A stretch of DNA of 64,000 nucleotides from Azospirillum brasilense (GCF_007827815.1 NZ_VITH01000002.1:248001-312000), one strand, 5' to 3'. Counted from the stretch's first letter, positions 36,855-46,379 are shown. Program-made: numbers and translations. The notes: a model not told the origin generated them from the sequence alone.

Positions 36855-37354
36855 CCGGCGCGGGTCTTCTTCCAGTGGTCGGCCATGCGCTCCATGAGCT
36901 GACGGTAGCGGCGGTCGGACCGCATCATCCGGCGCACCGCCTTGCCGTTGCGCGGGTCGGCGAGCATCCATTCCTCGGCGGCCATCTGGTGCTCCGGGTG
37001 GATGGACAGCATGTAGATCGCCGCCTGCTCCGGCTGCGTCACGGCCTCTTCCTTCAGCCCCTCCAGGATCGCCCCGACATAGAGCGGCAGGACGTTGCGG
37101 AAGTCCTCCGGCCCGGTGCCGTCCTGGCTGCCGTGGGAGGCGGCGTCGTCTCCGGCGCCCATCAGGGCGCGGCGCTCCTCCGCCGGCAGGGCAAAGAAGG
37201 CGTCCAGCCCCAGCAGCAGGTCGCAGATCGTCTTCTTGCGGACCATCCAGTTCGCCCCGCCCGACACCCGGCCGGCCAGAGAGTGCAGGAAGGGGCGCAG
37301 CTTCTCCGGTGAGGTCTCGAAGACGGAGCGGGCGGGCGTGACGATGGTGGCCAT
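36818..37354 (-). CDS. Hypothetical protein, 178 residues
   Basis: This soluble, helix-rich protein has an ordered N-terminal part (FETSPEKLRPFLHSLAGRVS ... KKTICDLLLGLDAFFALPAEERRAL). The middle is about EDFRNVLPLYVGAILEGLKEE and the basic C-terminal part about RNGKAVRRMMRSDRRYRQLMERMADHW. No catalytic motif or family is recognised. It sits 31 bp upstream of the histidinol-phosphatase-like gene's stop on the same strand, so the two are not obviously coupled. The end of the gene overlaps the 37-residue gene on the other strand, so the tail after residue 166 may be unconserved. Confidence 0.7.
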   Translation of the reverse strand: MATIVTPARSVFETSPEKLRPFLHSLAGRVSGGANWMVRKKTICDLLLGLDAFFALPAEERRALMGAGDDAASHGSQDGTGPEDFRNVLPLYVGAILEGLKEEAVTQPEQAAIYMLSIHPEHQMAAEEWMLADPRNGKAVRRMMRSDRRYRQLMERMADHWKKTRAGQGSSETASSPR

Positions 37355-37385
37355 GGGCGTGGTTCTCCTGTCTCAGCCGGCTGTC

Positions 37386-38168
37386 TCAGCCGGCCAGGGC
37401 GGCCAGCGTCTCGCGGTGGGTGCGGGCGTCGCCCGCGGCGACCACGCGCCCGCTGGAGGTGGCGTCAAGCGGGCGTCCATCCCAATCGGTCATCAGCCCG
37501 CCGGCCCCGGTCACCACCGGCACCAGCGCCGCGAAGTCGTAGAGCTTCAGCCCCGATTCGACGACGAGGTCGTAATAGCCCGCCGCCAGCAGGCCGTAGC
37601 TGTAGCAGTCGCCGCCATAGACCGACACCTTGGCCGTTCCCGCCACCCGGCGGAAGGCGTCCTGGTCCGCGCCGGGGAACAGGTCGGGCGAGGTGGTGCC
37701 CAGCGTCGCCGCGGCCAGCCCCCCGGCGCAGGCGCGCACGCGGGCCGGCTGGCCGTTGAACAGGGTGGGGCGCCCCTCGACGCCCAGCCAGCGGTCCCGG
37801 ACGATGGGCTGGTCGATGACGCCGAGCACCGGGCGCCCGTGGTGCAGCAGGGCGATCAGCGTGCCGAAGATCGGACGGCCGGTGATGAAGGACTTGGTGC
37901 CGTCGATGGGGTCGATCACCCAGACCCATTCGGCGTCCAGGTTCTTCGTCCCGAACTCCTCGCCATAGATGCCGTCGTCGGGGCGCTCGGCCTCGATGAT
38001 GGCGCGGATGGTCCGCTCCGCCTCGCGGTCGGCGATGGTGACGGGGGAGGCGTCGGCCTTGTCGTCCACCGCCACCGGCGTGCGGAAATACTGCCGGATG
38101 ACCGGGCCGGAGGCGTCGGCCAGACGCTCCGCCAGGGTCACCAGGGGGGTGGGGCAGGGTTCGGTCAT
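37386..38168 (-). CDS. hisN: Inositol monophosphatase family, probable histidinol-phosphatase
   Basis: This 260-residue Mg-dependent phosphatase of the IMPase fold has metal ligands GEEFG (69-73) and DPIDGTKSF (86-94), with a third Asp site in YDFAALVPVVTGAGG near the C-terminus. The pattern FITGRPIFGTLIALLHHGRP is typical of HisN, the alphaproteobacterial histidinol-phosphatase. An inositol or 3'-phosphoadenosine phosphatase cannot be excluded. The start is the ATG before TEPCPTPLV; the frame remains open upstream. Confidence 0.85.
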   Translation of the reverse strand: MTEPCPTPLVTLAERLADASGPVIRQYFRTPVAVDDKADASPVTIADREAERTIRAIIEAERPDDGIYGEEFGTKNLDAEWVWVIDPIDGTKSFITGRPIFGTLIALLHHGRPVLGVIDQPIVRDRWLGVEGRPTLFNGQPARVRACAGGLAAATLGTTSPDLFPGADQDAFRRVAGTAKVSVYGGDCYSYGLLAAGYYDLVVESGLKLYDFAALVPVVTGAGGLMTDWDGRPLDATSSGRVVAAGDARTHRETLAALAG

Positions 38169-38310
38169 GGTCGCTCCGCCGGATCGCGCGTGGTGGGAAG
38201 GAGGGCCGCATCCTAGTCGGGCGCTCTCCCGGCGCAAACCATCAATGAAGGAGGAGGGTTACACGCGACGCCGCTTCCCCGTTTCGCGGGCTTGTGGCAG
38301 CCTCTTCGCC

Positions 38311-39252
38311 ATGCACGACCGCTCCTCCCCATCCGACCGCCCGAACGCCTCCCCGAACGCCTATGCCGGCATTCCGCTCGACCGCGCCGGCATGCGCCGC
38401 AAGGACAAGGACTGGCTGAAAGACGCCTGGGCCTCGCCGACCGCGCGCCTGCTGCCCGTGGCGAAATCGCGCAACTTCGTGACCGGCGACGCCGACTCGG
38501 CCCACGCGGTCGCCGTCGCCTGTGGTGGCGATTGGGGGGTGGAGCCGGTGTTCCTCGGCCTGCTCGACGGCGTTCCGCACTTCACCGTGGACCTGACCGG
38601 CCTGGAAGCGCCGGAGGAGCATCCGGCCCTGGCCGGGCTCGGCCGTTTCGAGGACCTGCGCGCCGTCGGCCCGGTGATGGAGGCGACGGAGGCCGGGCTG
38701 TGCGCCTACGCCCGCGGCATTACCTGGTGGAACGCCCGGCACCGCTTCTGCGGCGTCTGCGGCTCGGTCGCGGCGGGGGCCGAGGGCGGGCATGTGCGCG
38801 TCTGCACCAACCCGGATTGCGCCACCCACCATTTCCCGCGCACCGACCCGGCGGTGATCATGCTCGTCCATGATGGGGCCGGGCGGATGGTGCTGGGCCG
38901 CAACTCCCGCTTCCCGCCGGGCATGCATTCGGTTCTGGCCGGCTTCGTCGAGCCGGGCGAAAGCCTGGAGGACAGCGTCAGGCGCGAGGTGCTGGAGGAG
39001 GTGGGGTTGGAGGTCACCGACATCCGCTACCACTCGTCCCAGCCCTGGCCCTTCCCGTCCTCGCTGATGCTGGGCTTCAGCGCGCGGGCGGTGACGCTGG
39101 ACATCCAGACGGACCTGGAGGAGTTGGAGACGGCCCACTGGTTCGACCGCGAGTTCCTGCGGACCGTCACGCCCAGCGAGGAGTTCCGCCTCGCCCGCCC
39201 CGACAGCATCGCCCGCCGCCTGATCGACGAGTGGATCGCCGAGGGGGAGTGA
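38311..39252 (+). CDS. nudC: NAD(H) pyrophosphatase NudC
   Basis: This 313-residue Nudix hydrolase cleaves NAD(H), and in E. coli it also removes NAD caps from RNA. It has the zinc ribbon CGVCG ... CTNPDC (about residues 149-171) and the Nudix box GFVEPGESLEDSVRREVLEE with VGLEV. The NudC-specific motif SQPWPFPSSLMLGF follows. An upstream ATG at 38246 sits within an AAGGAGGAGG tract and would add unrelated residues; ATG 38311 is preferred. It converges on pheA, with a palindromic repeat between them. Confidence 0.94.
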   Translation: MHDRSSPSDRPNASPNAYAGIPLDRAGMRRKDKDWLKDAWASPTARLLPVAKSRNFVTGDADSAHAVAVACGGDWGVEPVFLGLLDGVPHFTVDLTGLEAPEEHPALAGLGRFEDLRAVGPVMEATEAGLCAYARGITWWNARHRFCGVCGSVAAGAEGGHVRVCTNPDCATHHFPRTDPAVIMLVHDGAGRMVLGRNSRFPPGMHSVLAGFVEPGESLEDSVRREVLEEVGLEVTDIRYHSSQPWPFPSSLMLGFSARAVTLDIQTDLEELETAHWFDREFLRTVTPSEEFRLARPDSIARRLIDEWIAEGE

Positions 39253-39284
39253 GGGAGACGGCGGGGCGCTTGCCCCCTCGCTCA

Positions 39285-39364
39285 TTGCCCCCTCCCTAGC
39301 CCTCCCCCGCTTCGCAGGGGAGGGAAGGGGCCCGCGGCGAAGCCGTGGGAAGGGTGGGGGCAAG
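39285..39364. repeat. Palindromic intergenic repeat between nudC and pheA
   Basis: It runs from TTGCCCCCTCCCTAGCCC to GGGTGGGGGCAAG, about 80 bp. It contains CCCTCCCCCGCTTCGCAGGG as the central arm and the spacer GGGGCCCGCGGCGAAGCCG. It is the shortest intact member of the family in the window. It lies between convergent genes and may terminate both. Confidence 0.88.
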
Positions 39365-39374
39365 TGGGGGGGGC

Positions 39375-40259
39375 TCAATCCTCGCCGATGCGCTGGCTTT
39401 CCTGGTAGCGGAAGGGGTTGGCGGGGTAGACGCCCAGGATCTTCACCTCGCCGGCGCGGGCGAAGAAGGCCAGCTCCTCCAGCGCCAGACGCAGGGAGCG
39501 CTCCTCCGGATGGCCCTCCACGTCGGCGTAGAACTGGGTCTGGGTGAAGTGCCCGCCCACCATGTAGCTTTCCAGCTTCGTCATGTTGATGCCGTTGGTG
39601 GCGAAGCCGCCCAGCGCCTTGTAGAGGGCCGCCGGCACGCTGCGCACGCGGAAGACGAAGGTGGTGATGATCTTGGCCCCGGTCCCCTCGGCGGGCAGCG
39701 GCGGGGTCTTCGGCTCGCGCGACAGGATCAGGAAGCGGGTGGTGTTGTGCTCCGCGTCCTCGATGCCGCCCTTCAGGATGTCCAGCCCGTAGATCTCCGC
39801 GGCCAGCGAGGAGGCGATGGCGGCGTGCTGCGGATCGCCCAGCTTGGCGATCTCGGCGGCGGCGCCCGCGGTGTCGGCGTGGGAGATCGCCGTCAGCCCC
39901 AGTTCCCGCGTCATGTTGCGGCACTGGGACAGCGCCTGGATGTGGCTGCGCACCGTCTTCAGCCCGGCCAGCGTCGCGCCCTTCGGGGCGAGGAGCTGGT
40001 GGTTCACCCGCTGGAAGTGCTCGCCGATGATGTGCAGGCCGCCTTCGGGCAGCAGATGGTGGTTGTCGGCCACGCGCCCGGCGATGGAGTTTTCCACCGG
40101 GATCATGGCGAGCGCCGCGCGCCCCTCGCGCACGGCGGCGAAGGCGTCGTCGAACGTGGCGCAGGGCAGCGTCGTCATCTCCGGAAAGACCGTCCGGCAG
40201 GACAGGTCCGAATAGGCGCCGGGCAGGCCCTGGAAGGCGATCACGTTCGAGGTCGTCAT
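39375..40259 (-). CDS. pheA: Prephenate dehydratase
   Basis: This 294-residue cytosolic enzyme converts prephenate to phenylpyruvate in phenylalanine synthesis. The catalytic PDT domain shows AFQGLPGAYSDLSCRTVFPE at the start, ENSIAGRV, and the active-site HNTTRFLIL (about residues 175-183). A regulatory ACT domain follows (VPAALYKALGGFATNGINMTKLESY), implying feedback control by Phe. It lacks a chorismate mutase domain, as usual outside enterics. It is in the same direction as kdsB, 14 bp downstream, so the two are probably cotranscribed. Confidence 0.95.
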   Translation of the reverse strand: MTTSNVIAFQGLPGAYSDLSCRTVFPEMTTLPCATFDDAFAAVREGRAALAMIPVENSIAGRVADNHHLLPEGGLHIIGEHFQRVNHQLLAPKGATLAGLKTVRSHIQALSQCRNMTRELGLTAISHADTAGAAAEIAKLGDPQHAAIASSLAAEIYGLDILKGGIEDAEHNTTRFLILSREPKTPPLPAEGTGAKIITTFVFRVRSVPAALYKALGGFATNGINMTKLESYMVGGHFTQTQFYADVEGHPEERSLRLALEELAFFARAGEVKILGVYPANPFRYQESQRIGED

Positions 40260-40273
40260 CGGGAGGTCTTCTT

Positions 40274-41062
40274 TTAAAGGGGGGTGCGCTTGGCGAGGAT
40301 CGCGCGGGCGCGCTCCAGGTCGGCGGGAGTATCGACGCCGAGCGGAACCGCGTCAACGACGGCGGCGTCGATGCGCATCCCGAAGGCCAGGGCGCGGAGC
40401 TGCTCCAGCCGCTCCCGCTGCTCCAGCGCCGAGGGCGGCAGCCGGACGTAGCGCTCCAGCGCGGCGCGTCGGTAGGCGTAGAGCCCGATGTGGTGGAACA
40501 GCGGCCCGTCGCCCCAGGGCGCGGTGGCGCGGCTGAAATAGAGGGCGCGGCCCCGCCGGGCGCCGGGCGGCAGCTCCAGGATGGCCTTCACCACGTTGGG
40601 GTCGGTGCGCTCCTCCTCCCGCGTGATCTCGACCACCAGGGTGGCGATGTCCACCTGCGGGTCGGACAGCGGGGCGAAGGCGGCGCGGACCACCGCCGGC
40701 TCGATGGTCGGCAGGTCGCCCTGCACGTTCACCACCGCGTCGTATTTTCCCTCCGGGTCGAGCAGGCTGACCGCCTCGAAGATGCGGTCGGAGCCCGAGG
40801 GATGGTCGGGCCGGGTCAGCACGGCGGTGCCGCCCGCCGCCTCCACCGCCGCGGCGATCTCCGGCTCGGCGCAGGCGACCACCACCGGGCCGATCTCCGC
40901 CTCCATGGCGCGGCGCCACACCTGCACGATCATCGGCGCCCCGCCGATGTCGGCCAGCGGCTTGCCCGGCAGGCGGGTGGAGGCCATGCGGGCGGGGATC
41001 ACGACGATTGGATTCGAGGGCGGCGGGTTCGCCGTGCTCTGGATATTTGCGTTGGCGTTCAT
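40274..41062 (-). CDS. kdsB: 3-deoxy-manno-octulosonate cytidylyltransferase
   Basis: This 262-residue enzyme activates KDO as CMP-KDO for lipopolysaccharide core synthesis. The nucleotide-binding start is [20 protein letters not shown] (about residues 20-38), followed by [25 protein letters not shown] and the C-terminal [12 protein letters not shown], all typical of KdsB. The ATG is the first of the usual start region; a short Asn/Pro-rich extension precedes the conserved fold. It forms a two-gene unit with pheA. Confidence 0.95.
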   Translation of the reverse strand: MNANANIQSTANPPPSNPIVVIPARMASTRLPGKPLADIGGAPMIVQVWRRAMEAEIGPVVVACAEPEIAAAVEAAGGTAVLTRPDHPSGSDRIFEAVSLLDPEGKYDAVVNVQGDLPTIEPAVVRAAFAPLSDPQVDIATLVVEITREEERTDPNVVKAILELPPGARRGRALYFSRATAPWGDGPLFHHIGLYAYRRAALERYVRLPPSALEQRERLEQLRALAFGMRIDAAVVDAVPLGVDTPADLERARAILAKRTPL

Positions 41063-41301
41063 GTGTGGAACGGCCCCCTGTCGCGTCGGAAAGGTGGGGC
41101 GGGTGAACCATGGATCGCCCTTTGCGTCAAGCGGCGTCACTCCAATATTCAACTGGCCAACAGTCGGGGAACCGACATTCCTGTGGCAAGGGAGGGGGCC
41201 GAAGCGGTGACAAGCCGCCGCGGTCACGCTATCGTGCGGCGGAGAACCAGCCAGCCCTGGCGACGGGCCCGCGGCACGACAAAAAAGGGGAACAAGACGT
41301 T

Positions 41302-41841
41302 ATGAGCATGGAGTGGAACAAGATTTTCGGCGCCGTGCTGCTGGCGGGTCTGATCGCCATGCTGGCCGGCTTCGCCGCGGAAGTTCTGGTGCACCCGAAG
41401 ACGCCTGAGAAACCCGGCTATGTCGTGGCCATGCCGGAGGGCGCCGCCCCGGCTCCCAGCGGTGGCGCGGCCCCGTCCGGCCCCGCCGAGATCGCCCCGC
41501 TGCTCGCCAAGGCCGACGCCGCCGCCGGCCAGTCCGCGGCCAAGGCCTGCGCCGCCTGCCACAGCTTCGACAAGGGCGGCCCGAACAAGGTCGGCCCGAA
41601 CCTCTACGGCATCGTCGGCGCCCCGCACGGCCATCTGGACGGCTTCGCCTATTCCGACGCCATCAAGGGCAAGGCCGGCCCCTGGAACTACGACGAGCTG
41701 AACCACTTCCTCTACGACCCGAAGGCCTACGCGCCGGGCACCAAGATGACCTTCGCCGGCGTCAAGAAGGACCAGGACCGGGCGAACATCATCGCCTATC
41801 TGCGCTCCCTGTCCGACAGCCCGGCGCCGCTGCCGCAGTAA
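41302..41841 (+). CDS. Membrane-anchored c-type cytochrome
   Basis: This 179-residue protein has an N-terminal membrane anchor (IFGAVLLAGLIAMLAGFAAE, about 8-27), an Ala/Pro linker, and a class I cytochrome c domain with the haem motif CAACH at residues 83-87. The distal Met is in GTKMTFAG near 148. It resembles the CycM-type cytochrome c552 of alphaproteobacteria, which carries electrons from the bc1 complex to the terminal oxidase. It faces the periplasm. An AAGGGG sequence precedes the ATG; a second ATG is two codons later. It ends at a strong terminator. Confidence 0.9.
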   Translation: MSMEWNKIFGAVLLAGLIAMLAGFAAEVLVHPKTPEKPGYVVAMPEGAAPAPSGGAAPSGPAEIAPLLAKADAAAGQSAAKACAACHSFDKGGPNKVGPNLYGIVGAPHGHLDGFAYSDAIKGKAGPWNYDELNHFLYDPKAYAPGTKMTFAGVKKDQDRANIIAYLRSLSDSPAPLPQ

Positions 41842-41874
41842 GACGCAGCGGTTCCATCCGGGAAACCGGCAAAA

Positions 41875-41905
41875 GCCCCGCGCTCCATCGGACGCGGGGC
41901 TTTTT
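41875..41905 (+). terminator. Intrinsic terminator after the cytochrome c gene
   Basis: The perfect 8-bp stem GCCCCGCG (41875-41882) / CGCGGGGC (41893-41900) is followed by five Ts, 33 bp after the stop. Confidence 0.92.
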
Positions 41906-41940
41906 CGTTCCGCCTCAACCGGAAAGCCGGCAGATTGGCC

Positions 41941-41969
41941 TTGCATATGACGGCCCTATCGCCGATATA
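41941..41969 (+). promoter_or_regulatory. Sigma-70-type promoter of the SRP RNA
   Basis: The -35 TTGCAT (41941-41946) and -10 GATATA (41964-41969) are separated by 17 nt. The predicted start falls about 6 nt later, where the SRP RNA begins. Confidence 0.7.
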
Positions 41970-41975
41970 GAGCGC

Positions 41976-42072
41976 GGGAGGCTGGCGGCGGACGAGTCCC
42001 TCGCCAACCCGGTCAGGTCCGGAAGGAAGCAGCCGTAACGAGTTTCGGCTCGGGTCGTTCGTCCAGTCTCCC
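41976..42072 (+). ncRNA. ffs: Signal recognition particle RNA, small bacterial (4.5S) type
   Basis: The conserved apical core GGTCAGGTCCGGAAGGAAGC is followed by AGCCGTAACGAG, the hallmark of the SRP domain IV loop. The ends GGGAGGCTGG (41976-41985) and CCAGTCTCCC (42063-42072) pair, with one G-T wobble, to close a rod of about 97 nt. It binds Ffh to target nascent membrane proteins. Its place just before dnaX is the usual alphaproteobacterial arrangement. Confidence 0.95.
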
Positions 42073-42173
42073 ACCCTTCCCCATAAAATCCGGCAGCGAA
42101 TTCAAACGGCGACAGCCCCGTGCCGTGACGCTATTCTGCGCTCCGTCGTGAAGCCGATTACCGGGCCAGCCGC

Positions 42174-44030
42174 GTGACCGATACCACCGTTGCCGATGCA
42201 TCCTCTTCCGTTTCCGGGACGTCCGGGGGCCTCGCCTACCGGGTTCTGGCGCGGAAATACCGTCCGAAGAGCTTCGCCGAGCTGATCGGGCAGGACGCGC
42301 TCGTCCGCACCCTGACCAACGCCATCCATTCGGGCCGCATCGCCCAGGCCTTCATGCTGACCGGCGTGCGCGGCGTGGGCAAGACGACCACCGCCCGCAT
42401 CATCGCCCGCGCGCTGAACTGCACCGGGCCGGACGGCAGCGGCGGGCCGACGGTGACGCCCTGCGGCGTCTGCGACAACTGCCGCGCCATCGCCGAGGAC
42501 CGCCACGTCGATGTGATGGAGATGGACGCCGCCAGCCACACCGGCGTGGACGACATCCGCGAGATCATCGACGGCGTGCGCTACGCCCCGGTCTCGGCGC
42601 GCTACAAGCTCTACATCATCGACGAGGTCCACATGCTCTCCAAGAGCGCGTTCAACGCGCTTTTGAAGACGCTGGAGGAACCGCCGGCCCATGTGAAGTT
42701 CGTCTTCGCCACCACCGAGATCCGCAAGGTGCCGGTGACGGTGCTCTCGCGCTGCCAGCGCTTCGACCTGCGGCGCGTCGACGCCCAGGTGCTGAAGGAG
42801 CACTTCACCCGCATCACCGGTCTGGAGGGGGCGGGGATCGAGCCGGACGCTGCCGCGCTGATCGCGCGGGCCGCCGACGGGTCGGTGCGCGACGGGCTGT
42901 CGCTGCTCGACCAGGCCATCGCGCTGGCCGCCGGCACGGTGACCGCGCAGCAGGTGCGCGACATGTTGGGTCTGGCCGACCGCAGCAAGGTGATCGACCT
43001 GTTCGAGGCTGCCGTCTCGGCCAGGCCGGCGGAGGCGATGGACCTGCTGTCCGACCTGCACCGCGTCGGCGCCGATCCGGTGGTGATCCTGCAGGATCTT
43101 CTCGACCTCGTGCACAATCTGACGCGACTGAAGGTCGTGCCGGACAGCGCCAACGACCCCGGCCTGCCCGAGGCGGAGCGCACCCGCGGCGCCGCCCTGT
43201 CGGCCAAGCTCGGCATGCCGGCGCTGACCCGCGCGTGGCAGCTCCTGCTGAAGGGGTTGGGCGAGGTGCAGGCGGCCCCGGTGCAGCAGCAGGCGCTGGA
43301 GATGGTCATCGTGCGGCTGTCCTACGCCGCCGACATGCCGACTCCCGGCGACCTGATCCGCCAGTTCCAGAATGTGCAGAATGGCGGCGGGCAAGGCGGC
43401 CAGGGTGGCAATCCGGCCCCGCGCGGTCCCGGTGGTGGGCCGGTGGCGGTCGGCGGCTCCGCCGTGCGCGCCGTCGCCCAGGTTCAGGCGAGCCCTCAGC
43501 CGAGCCAGCAGCCTGTGCAAACCGTTGCCGTCGCCGTGGCGGACGAGGAGCGTGTGGCGATGCCGCGCGACTTCCGTACCCTGGTCCAGGTCTTCGCGGA
43601 GAAGCGCGAGGGTGCGCTCTACGGCCACTTGACCGGCAGCGTCCATCTGGTGCGTATGGAGCCGGGGCGGCTGGAGCTGCGCCTGACGACTTTGGCGCCG
43701 GCAACCCTGCCGAATCGCGTCGGCCAACTGTTGACGGAATGGACCGGCCAGCGCTGGGTCGTCATCGTCTCGGACGCGCCGGGCGAGCCGACGCTGATCC
43801 AGCAGGAGCAGGCCGCCCAGCGGCGCGCGCTGGAGGAGGCGGAGGCGCATCCGGTGGTGCGCGCCGTTCTGGACGCCTTCCCCGGCGCGAAGATCACCGA
43901 TGTCCGCGACCTCAAGGCGGCGGTCGAGGCCGAGCCCCAGGTTGCGGATGACGGGGAGAATCCCGACCTTATGGTCATGCAGCAGGACGACGGGGTTTAT
44001 TACCCGCTCGACGATGAAGGAGATTTCTGA
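42174..44030 (+). CDS. dnaX: DNA polymerase III subunits gamma/tau
   Basis: This 618-residue clamp-loader ATPase has the conserved start VLARKYRPKSFAELIGQ. Walker A is GVRGVGKTTTARI (about 62-74), zinc-type cysteines lie in the segment CTGP ... CGVCDNC, and Walker B with DEVH is in IIDEVHMLS. The sensor 1 region follows, then a domain III, a Gly/Gln/Pro-rich linker (about 400-450) and a C-terminal tau-like domain that contacts the alpha subunit. The GTG start is the best before the homology. I saw no A-rich slippery heptamer, so gamma production by E. coli-style frameshifting looks unlikely. Confidence 0.95.
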   Translation: MTDTTVADASSSVSGTSGGLAYRVLARKYRPKSFAELIGQDALVRTLTNAIHSGRIAQAFMLTGVRGVGKTTTARIIARALNCTGPDGSGGPTVTPCGVCDNCRAIAEDRHVDVMEMDAASHTGVDDIREIIDGVRYAPVSARYKLYIIDEVHMLSKSAFNALLKTLEEPPAHVKFVFATTEIRKVPVTVLSRCQRFDLRRVDAQVLKEHFTRITGLEGAGIEPDAAALIARAADGSVRDGLSLLDQAIALAAGTVTAQQVRDMLGLADRSKVIDLFEAAVSARPAEAMDLLSDLHRVGADPVVILQDLLDLVHNLTRLKVVPDSANDPGLPEAERTRGAALSAKLGMPALTRAWQLLLKGLGEVQAAPVQQQALEMVIVRLSYAADMPTPGDLIRQFQNVQNGGGQGGQGGNPAPRGPGGGPVAVGGSAVRAVAQVQASPQPSQQPVQTVAVAVADEERVAMPRDFRTLVQVFAEKREGALYGHLTGSVHLVRMEPGRLELRLTTLAPATLPNRVGQLLTEWTGQRWVVIVSDAPGEPTLIQQEQAAQRRALEEAEAHPVVRAVLDAFPGAKITDVRDLKAAVEAEPQVADDGENPDLMVMQQDDGVYYPLDDEGDF

Positions 44031-44033
44031 CCC

Positions 44034-44357
44034 ATGAAGAACCTCGGCCAGATGATGAAGCAGGCCCAGCAGATGCAGGCCAAAATGCAGGAGATGCAGG
44101 CCCGCCTGGGCGAGGTCGAGATGACCGGCCAGTCGGGCGCCGGCATGGTCAACGTGACGGTGAACGGCAAGGGCGAGATGAAGAAGATCAAACTCGACAA
44201 GTCGATCGTCGATCCGGAGGACATCGAGGTCCTGGAGGACCTCATCATCGCCGCCTTCAACGACGCCAAGGCCAAGGTGGAGCAGCACGTTGCCAACGAG
44301 ACCCAGAACCTGATGGGCGGGATGAAGCTGCCGCCGGGCATGAAGCTGCCGTTCTAA
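44034..44357 (+). CDS. ybaB: YbaB/EbfC family nucleoid-associated protein
   Basis: This 107-residue dimeric DNA-binding protein has the helical tweezer start LGQMMKQAQQMQAKMQEMQA, the strand region MVNVTVNGKGEMKKIKLDKS, and the helix DLIIAAFNDAKAKVEQH. The family compacts DNA and is linked to dnaX and recR. It starts 3 bp after the dnaX stop, so it is translationally coupled. A Met/Pro-rich tail ends it. Confidence 0.95.
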   Translation: MKNLGQMMKQAQQMQAKMQEMQARLGEVEMTGQSGAGMVNVTVNGKGEMKKIKLDKSIVDPEDIEVLEDLIIAAFNDAKAKVEQHVANETQNLMGGMKLPPGMKLPF

Positions 44358-44366
44358 GCGTTGAAA

Positions 44367-44399
44367 GGCCGGGCGCGAAGGCGGCCCGGCCGCCCTTTT
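44367..44399 (+). terminator. Hairpin with short T-tract between ybaB and recR
   Basis: The stem GGCCGGGC (44367-44374) / GCCCGGCC (44384-44391) is followed after a few bases by TTTT. It may be a terminator or partial attenuator before recR. Confidence 0.6.
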
Positions 44400-44430
44400 A
44401 AAAAACGAAGCCGTGCCAGCGAAGCCTTGA

Positions 44431-45024
44431 ATGATCGGATCTGAAATCGAGCGCCTGATCCAGCTCCTGTCCAAGCTGCCGGGGCTGGGGCCGCGGTCGG
44501 CGCGGCGGGCGGCGCTGCACCTGATGAAGCGTCGCGACAGCCTGCTGGTGCCGCTGTCCGAATCCATGGCGCTCGCCGCGGAGGCCATCCGCAACTGCTC
44601 GGTCTGCGGCAACCTCGACAGCCGCGACCCCTGCTCCGTCTGTTCCGACCACAGCCGTGACCGCTCGACCATCTGCGTGGTGGAGGATGCCGGCGACCTC
44701 TGGGCGCTGGAGCGTACGCGCGCCTTCCACGGCACCTACCATGTGCTGGGCGGCACGCTGTCGGCCTTGCAGGGGGTGGGGCCGGACGATCTGAACATCC
44801 CGTCCCTGGTGGAGCGCGCGAAGGACCCGGCGGTGACCGAGGTCATCCTGGCGCTGAACGCCACGGTGGACGGGCAGACCACCGCCCATGTGGTGACCGA
44901 CCGCCTGTCCGGCAGCGGGGTCTCCGTGTCCCGTCTGGCCCACGGCGTGCCGGTGGGCGGGGAACTGGACTATCTGGACGACGGGACGCTGACCGCGGCG
45001 CTGAAGGCGCGGCGGCCGCTGTAG
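44431..45024 (+). CDS. recR: Recombination protein RecR
   Basis: This 197-residue protein of the RecFOR pathway helps load RecA at single-stranded gaps. It has the helix-hairpin-helix ([20 protein letters not shown], about 13-32), the zinc site with CSVCG ... CSVC (about 56-71), the Toprim domain ([16 protein letters not shown]) and the C-terminal dimer wrap. Gene order dnaX-ybaB-recR is widely conserved. A palindromic repeat follows the gene. Confidence 0.95.
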   Translation: MIGSEIERLIQLLSKLPGLGPRSARRAALHLMKRRDSLLVPLSESMALAAEAIRNCSVCGNLDSRDPCSVCSDHSRDRSTICVVEDAGDLWALERTRAFHGTYHVLGGTLSALQGVGPDDLNIPSLVERAKDPAVTEVILALNATVDGQTTAHVVTDRLSGSGVSVSRLAHGVPVGGELDYLDDGTLTAALKARRPL

Positions 45025-45046
45025 CGAGGTGTTTGTGGGGGAGGCC

Positions 45047-45150
45047 TTGCCCCCTCCCTAGCCCTCCCCCGCTTCGCAGGGGAGGGGATCAACTCCCTCC
45101 CCTGCGGAGCGGGGGAGGGAAGGGGCCCGCGAAGCGGGAAGGGTGGGGGC
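45047..45150. repeat. Palindromic intergenic repeat between recR and pgk
   Basis: It runs from TTGCCCCCTCCCTAGCCC to GGGAAGGGTGGGGGC. Internal arms CCCTCCCCCGCTTCGCAGGG and CCCTCCCCTGCGGAGCGGGG are near reverse complements. It sits between convergent recR and pgk and is the same family as 3881 and 39285. Confidence 0.88.
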
Positions 45151-45182
45151 CCGTCTCGACCACCCACCCAATCCCCCAAACC

Positions 45183-46379
45183 TTACTTCTTCTTCAGCGC
45201 GGCGACGCCCGGCAGGTCCTTGCCTTCCAGCCACTCCAGGAAGGCGCCGCCGGCGGCGGAGATGTAGGTGAACTTCTCCTCTACGCCGGCATGGGCCAGC
45301 GCCGACACGGTGTCGCCGCCGCCGGCCACCGACAGCAGGCCGCCTTCCGACGTGCGCTCGGCGACGAGGCCGGCGACGGCGTTGGTGCCGCCGTCGAAGG
45401 GCTGGATCTCGAAGGCGCCCAGCGGGCCGTTCCACACCACCGTCTTGGCACCCTGGAGCTTCAGGCCGAGGAACTCGACCGTCTTGGGGCCGACGTCCAG
45501 CGCCATCTCGTCGGCGCCGATGCCGTCCGCCGGAACGGCGCGGTTGGCCGCACCGGCCTTGAACTCCTTGGCGACGATGAAGTCCTTCGGCAGCAGCAGC
45601 TCGCAGTTGGCGGCCTTGGCGGTCTCCATGATGGCGCGGGCCTGATCGGCCATGTCCTTCTCGCAGAGCGAGGCGCCGACATCCACGCCTTGGGCGAAGA
45701 GGAAGGTGTTCGCCATGCCGCCGCCCAGCGCCAGCATGTCGACCTTCTTCACGAGGTTGCCGAGCAGGTCCAGCTTGGTGGAGATCTTGGCGCCGCCGAC
45801 GACGGCGGCCACCGGACGCTCCGGCTTCTCCAGCGCCTTGGTCAGCGCCTCCAGCTCGGCCTGCATCAGGCGGCCCGCGGCGGCCGGCAGATACCGGGCG
45901 ACGCCCTCGGTCGAGGCGTGGGCGCGGTGCGCGGCGGAGAAGGCGTCGTTGACGTAGAGGTCGCCGAGTTCGGCGATCCGCTTGGCGAAGGCCGGATCGT
46001 TCTTTTCCTCTTCCGCGTGGAAGCGGGTGTTCTCCAGCAGCACGATGGCGCCCGGCCGCACGCCGTCGATGGCGGCCTTGGCCTTCTCGCCGACGCAATC
46101 CTCGCCGAAGGCGACGGTCTGGCCGACGGCGGCGCTCAGCGCGTCCAGCACGTTGCGCAGCGAGTTCTTGGCGTCCGGGCCGTTCTTCGGGCGGCCGAAG
46201 TGCGACAGAACCACGACCTTCGCACCCTTCTTCGCCAGCTCGGTCAGAGTCGGCGCCAGACGGTCGATGCGGGTCGTGTCGGAGACCTTGCCGTCCTGCA
46301 TCGGGACGTTGAGGTCGGCACGCACCAGCACCGTCTTACCGTTCACGTCGAGGTCGTCGATGGTGTTGAACTCGGTCAT
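45183..46379 (-). CDS. pgk: Phosphoglycerate kinase
   Basis: This 398-residue glycolytic enzyme interconverts 1,3-bisphosphoglycerate and 3-phosphoglycerate with ATP. The substrate site is [14 protein letters not shown] (about 16-29), followed by the SHFGRPK motif, [13 protein letters not shown] and the hinge [38 protein letters not shown] is the nucleotide loop, and [13 protein letters not shown] closes the fold. Length is standard. The ATG is the one before [11 protein letters not shown]; the frame remains open upstream without homology. Confidence 0.96.
   Translation of the reverse strand: MTEFNTIDDLDVNGKTVLVRADLNVPMQDGKVSDTTRIDRLAPTLTELAKKGAKVVVLSHFGRPKNGPDAKNSLRNVLDALSAAVGQTVAFGEDCVGEKAKAAIDGVRPGAIVLLENTRFHAEEEKNDPAFAKRIAELGDLYVNDAFSAAHRAHASTEGVARYLPAAAGRLMQAELEALTKALEKPERPVAAVVGGAKISTKLDLLGNLVKKVDMLALGGGMANTFLFAQGVDVGASLCEKDMADQARAIMETAKAANCELLLPKDFIVAKEFKAGAANRAVPADGIGADEMALDVGPKTVEFLGLKLQGAKTVVWNGPLGAFEIQPFDGGTNAVAGLVAERTSEGGLLSVAGGGDTVSALAHAGVEEKFTYISAAGGAFLEWLEGKDLPGVAALKKK

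Noticed and set aside
42174-44030. Programmed frameshift in dnaX
   Set aside because: No A-rich slippery heptamer is visible, so no basis for an E. coli-like shift.
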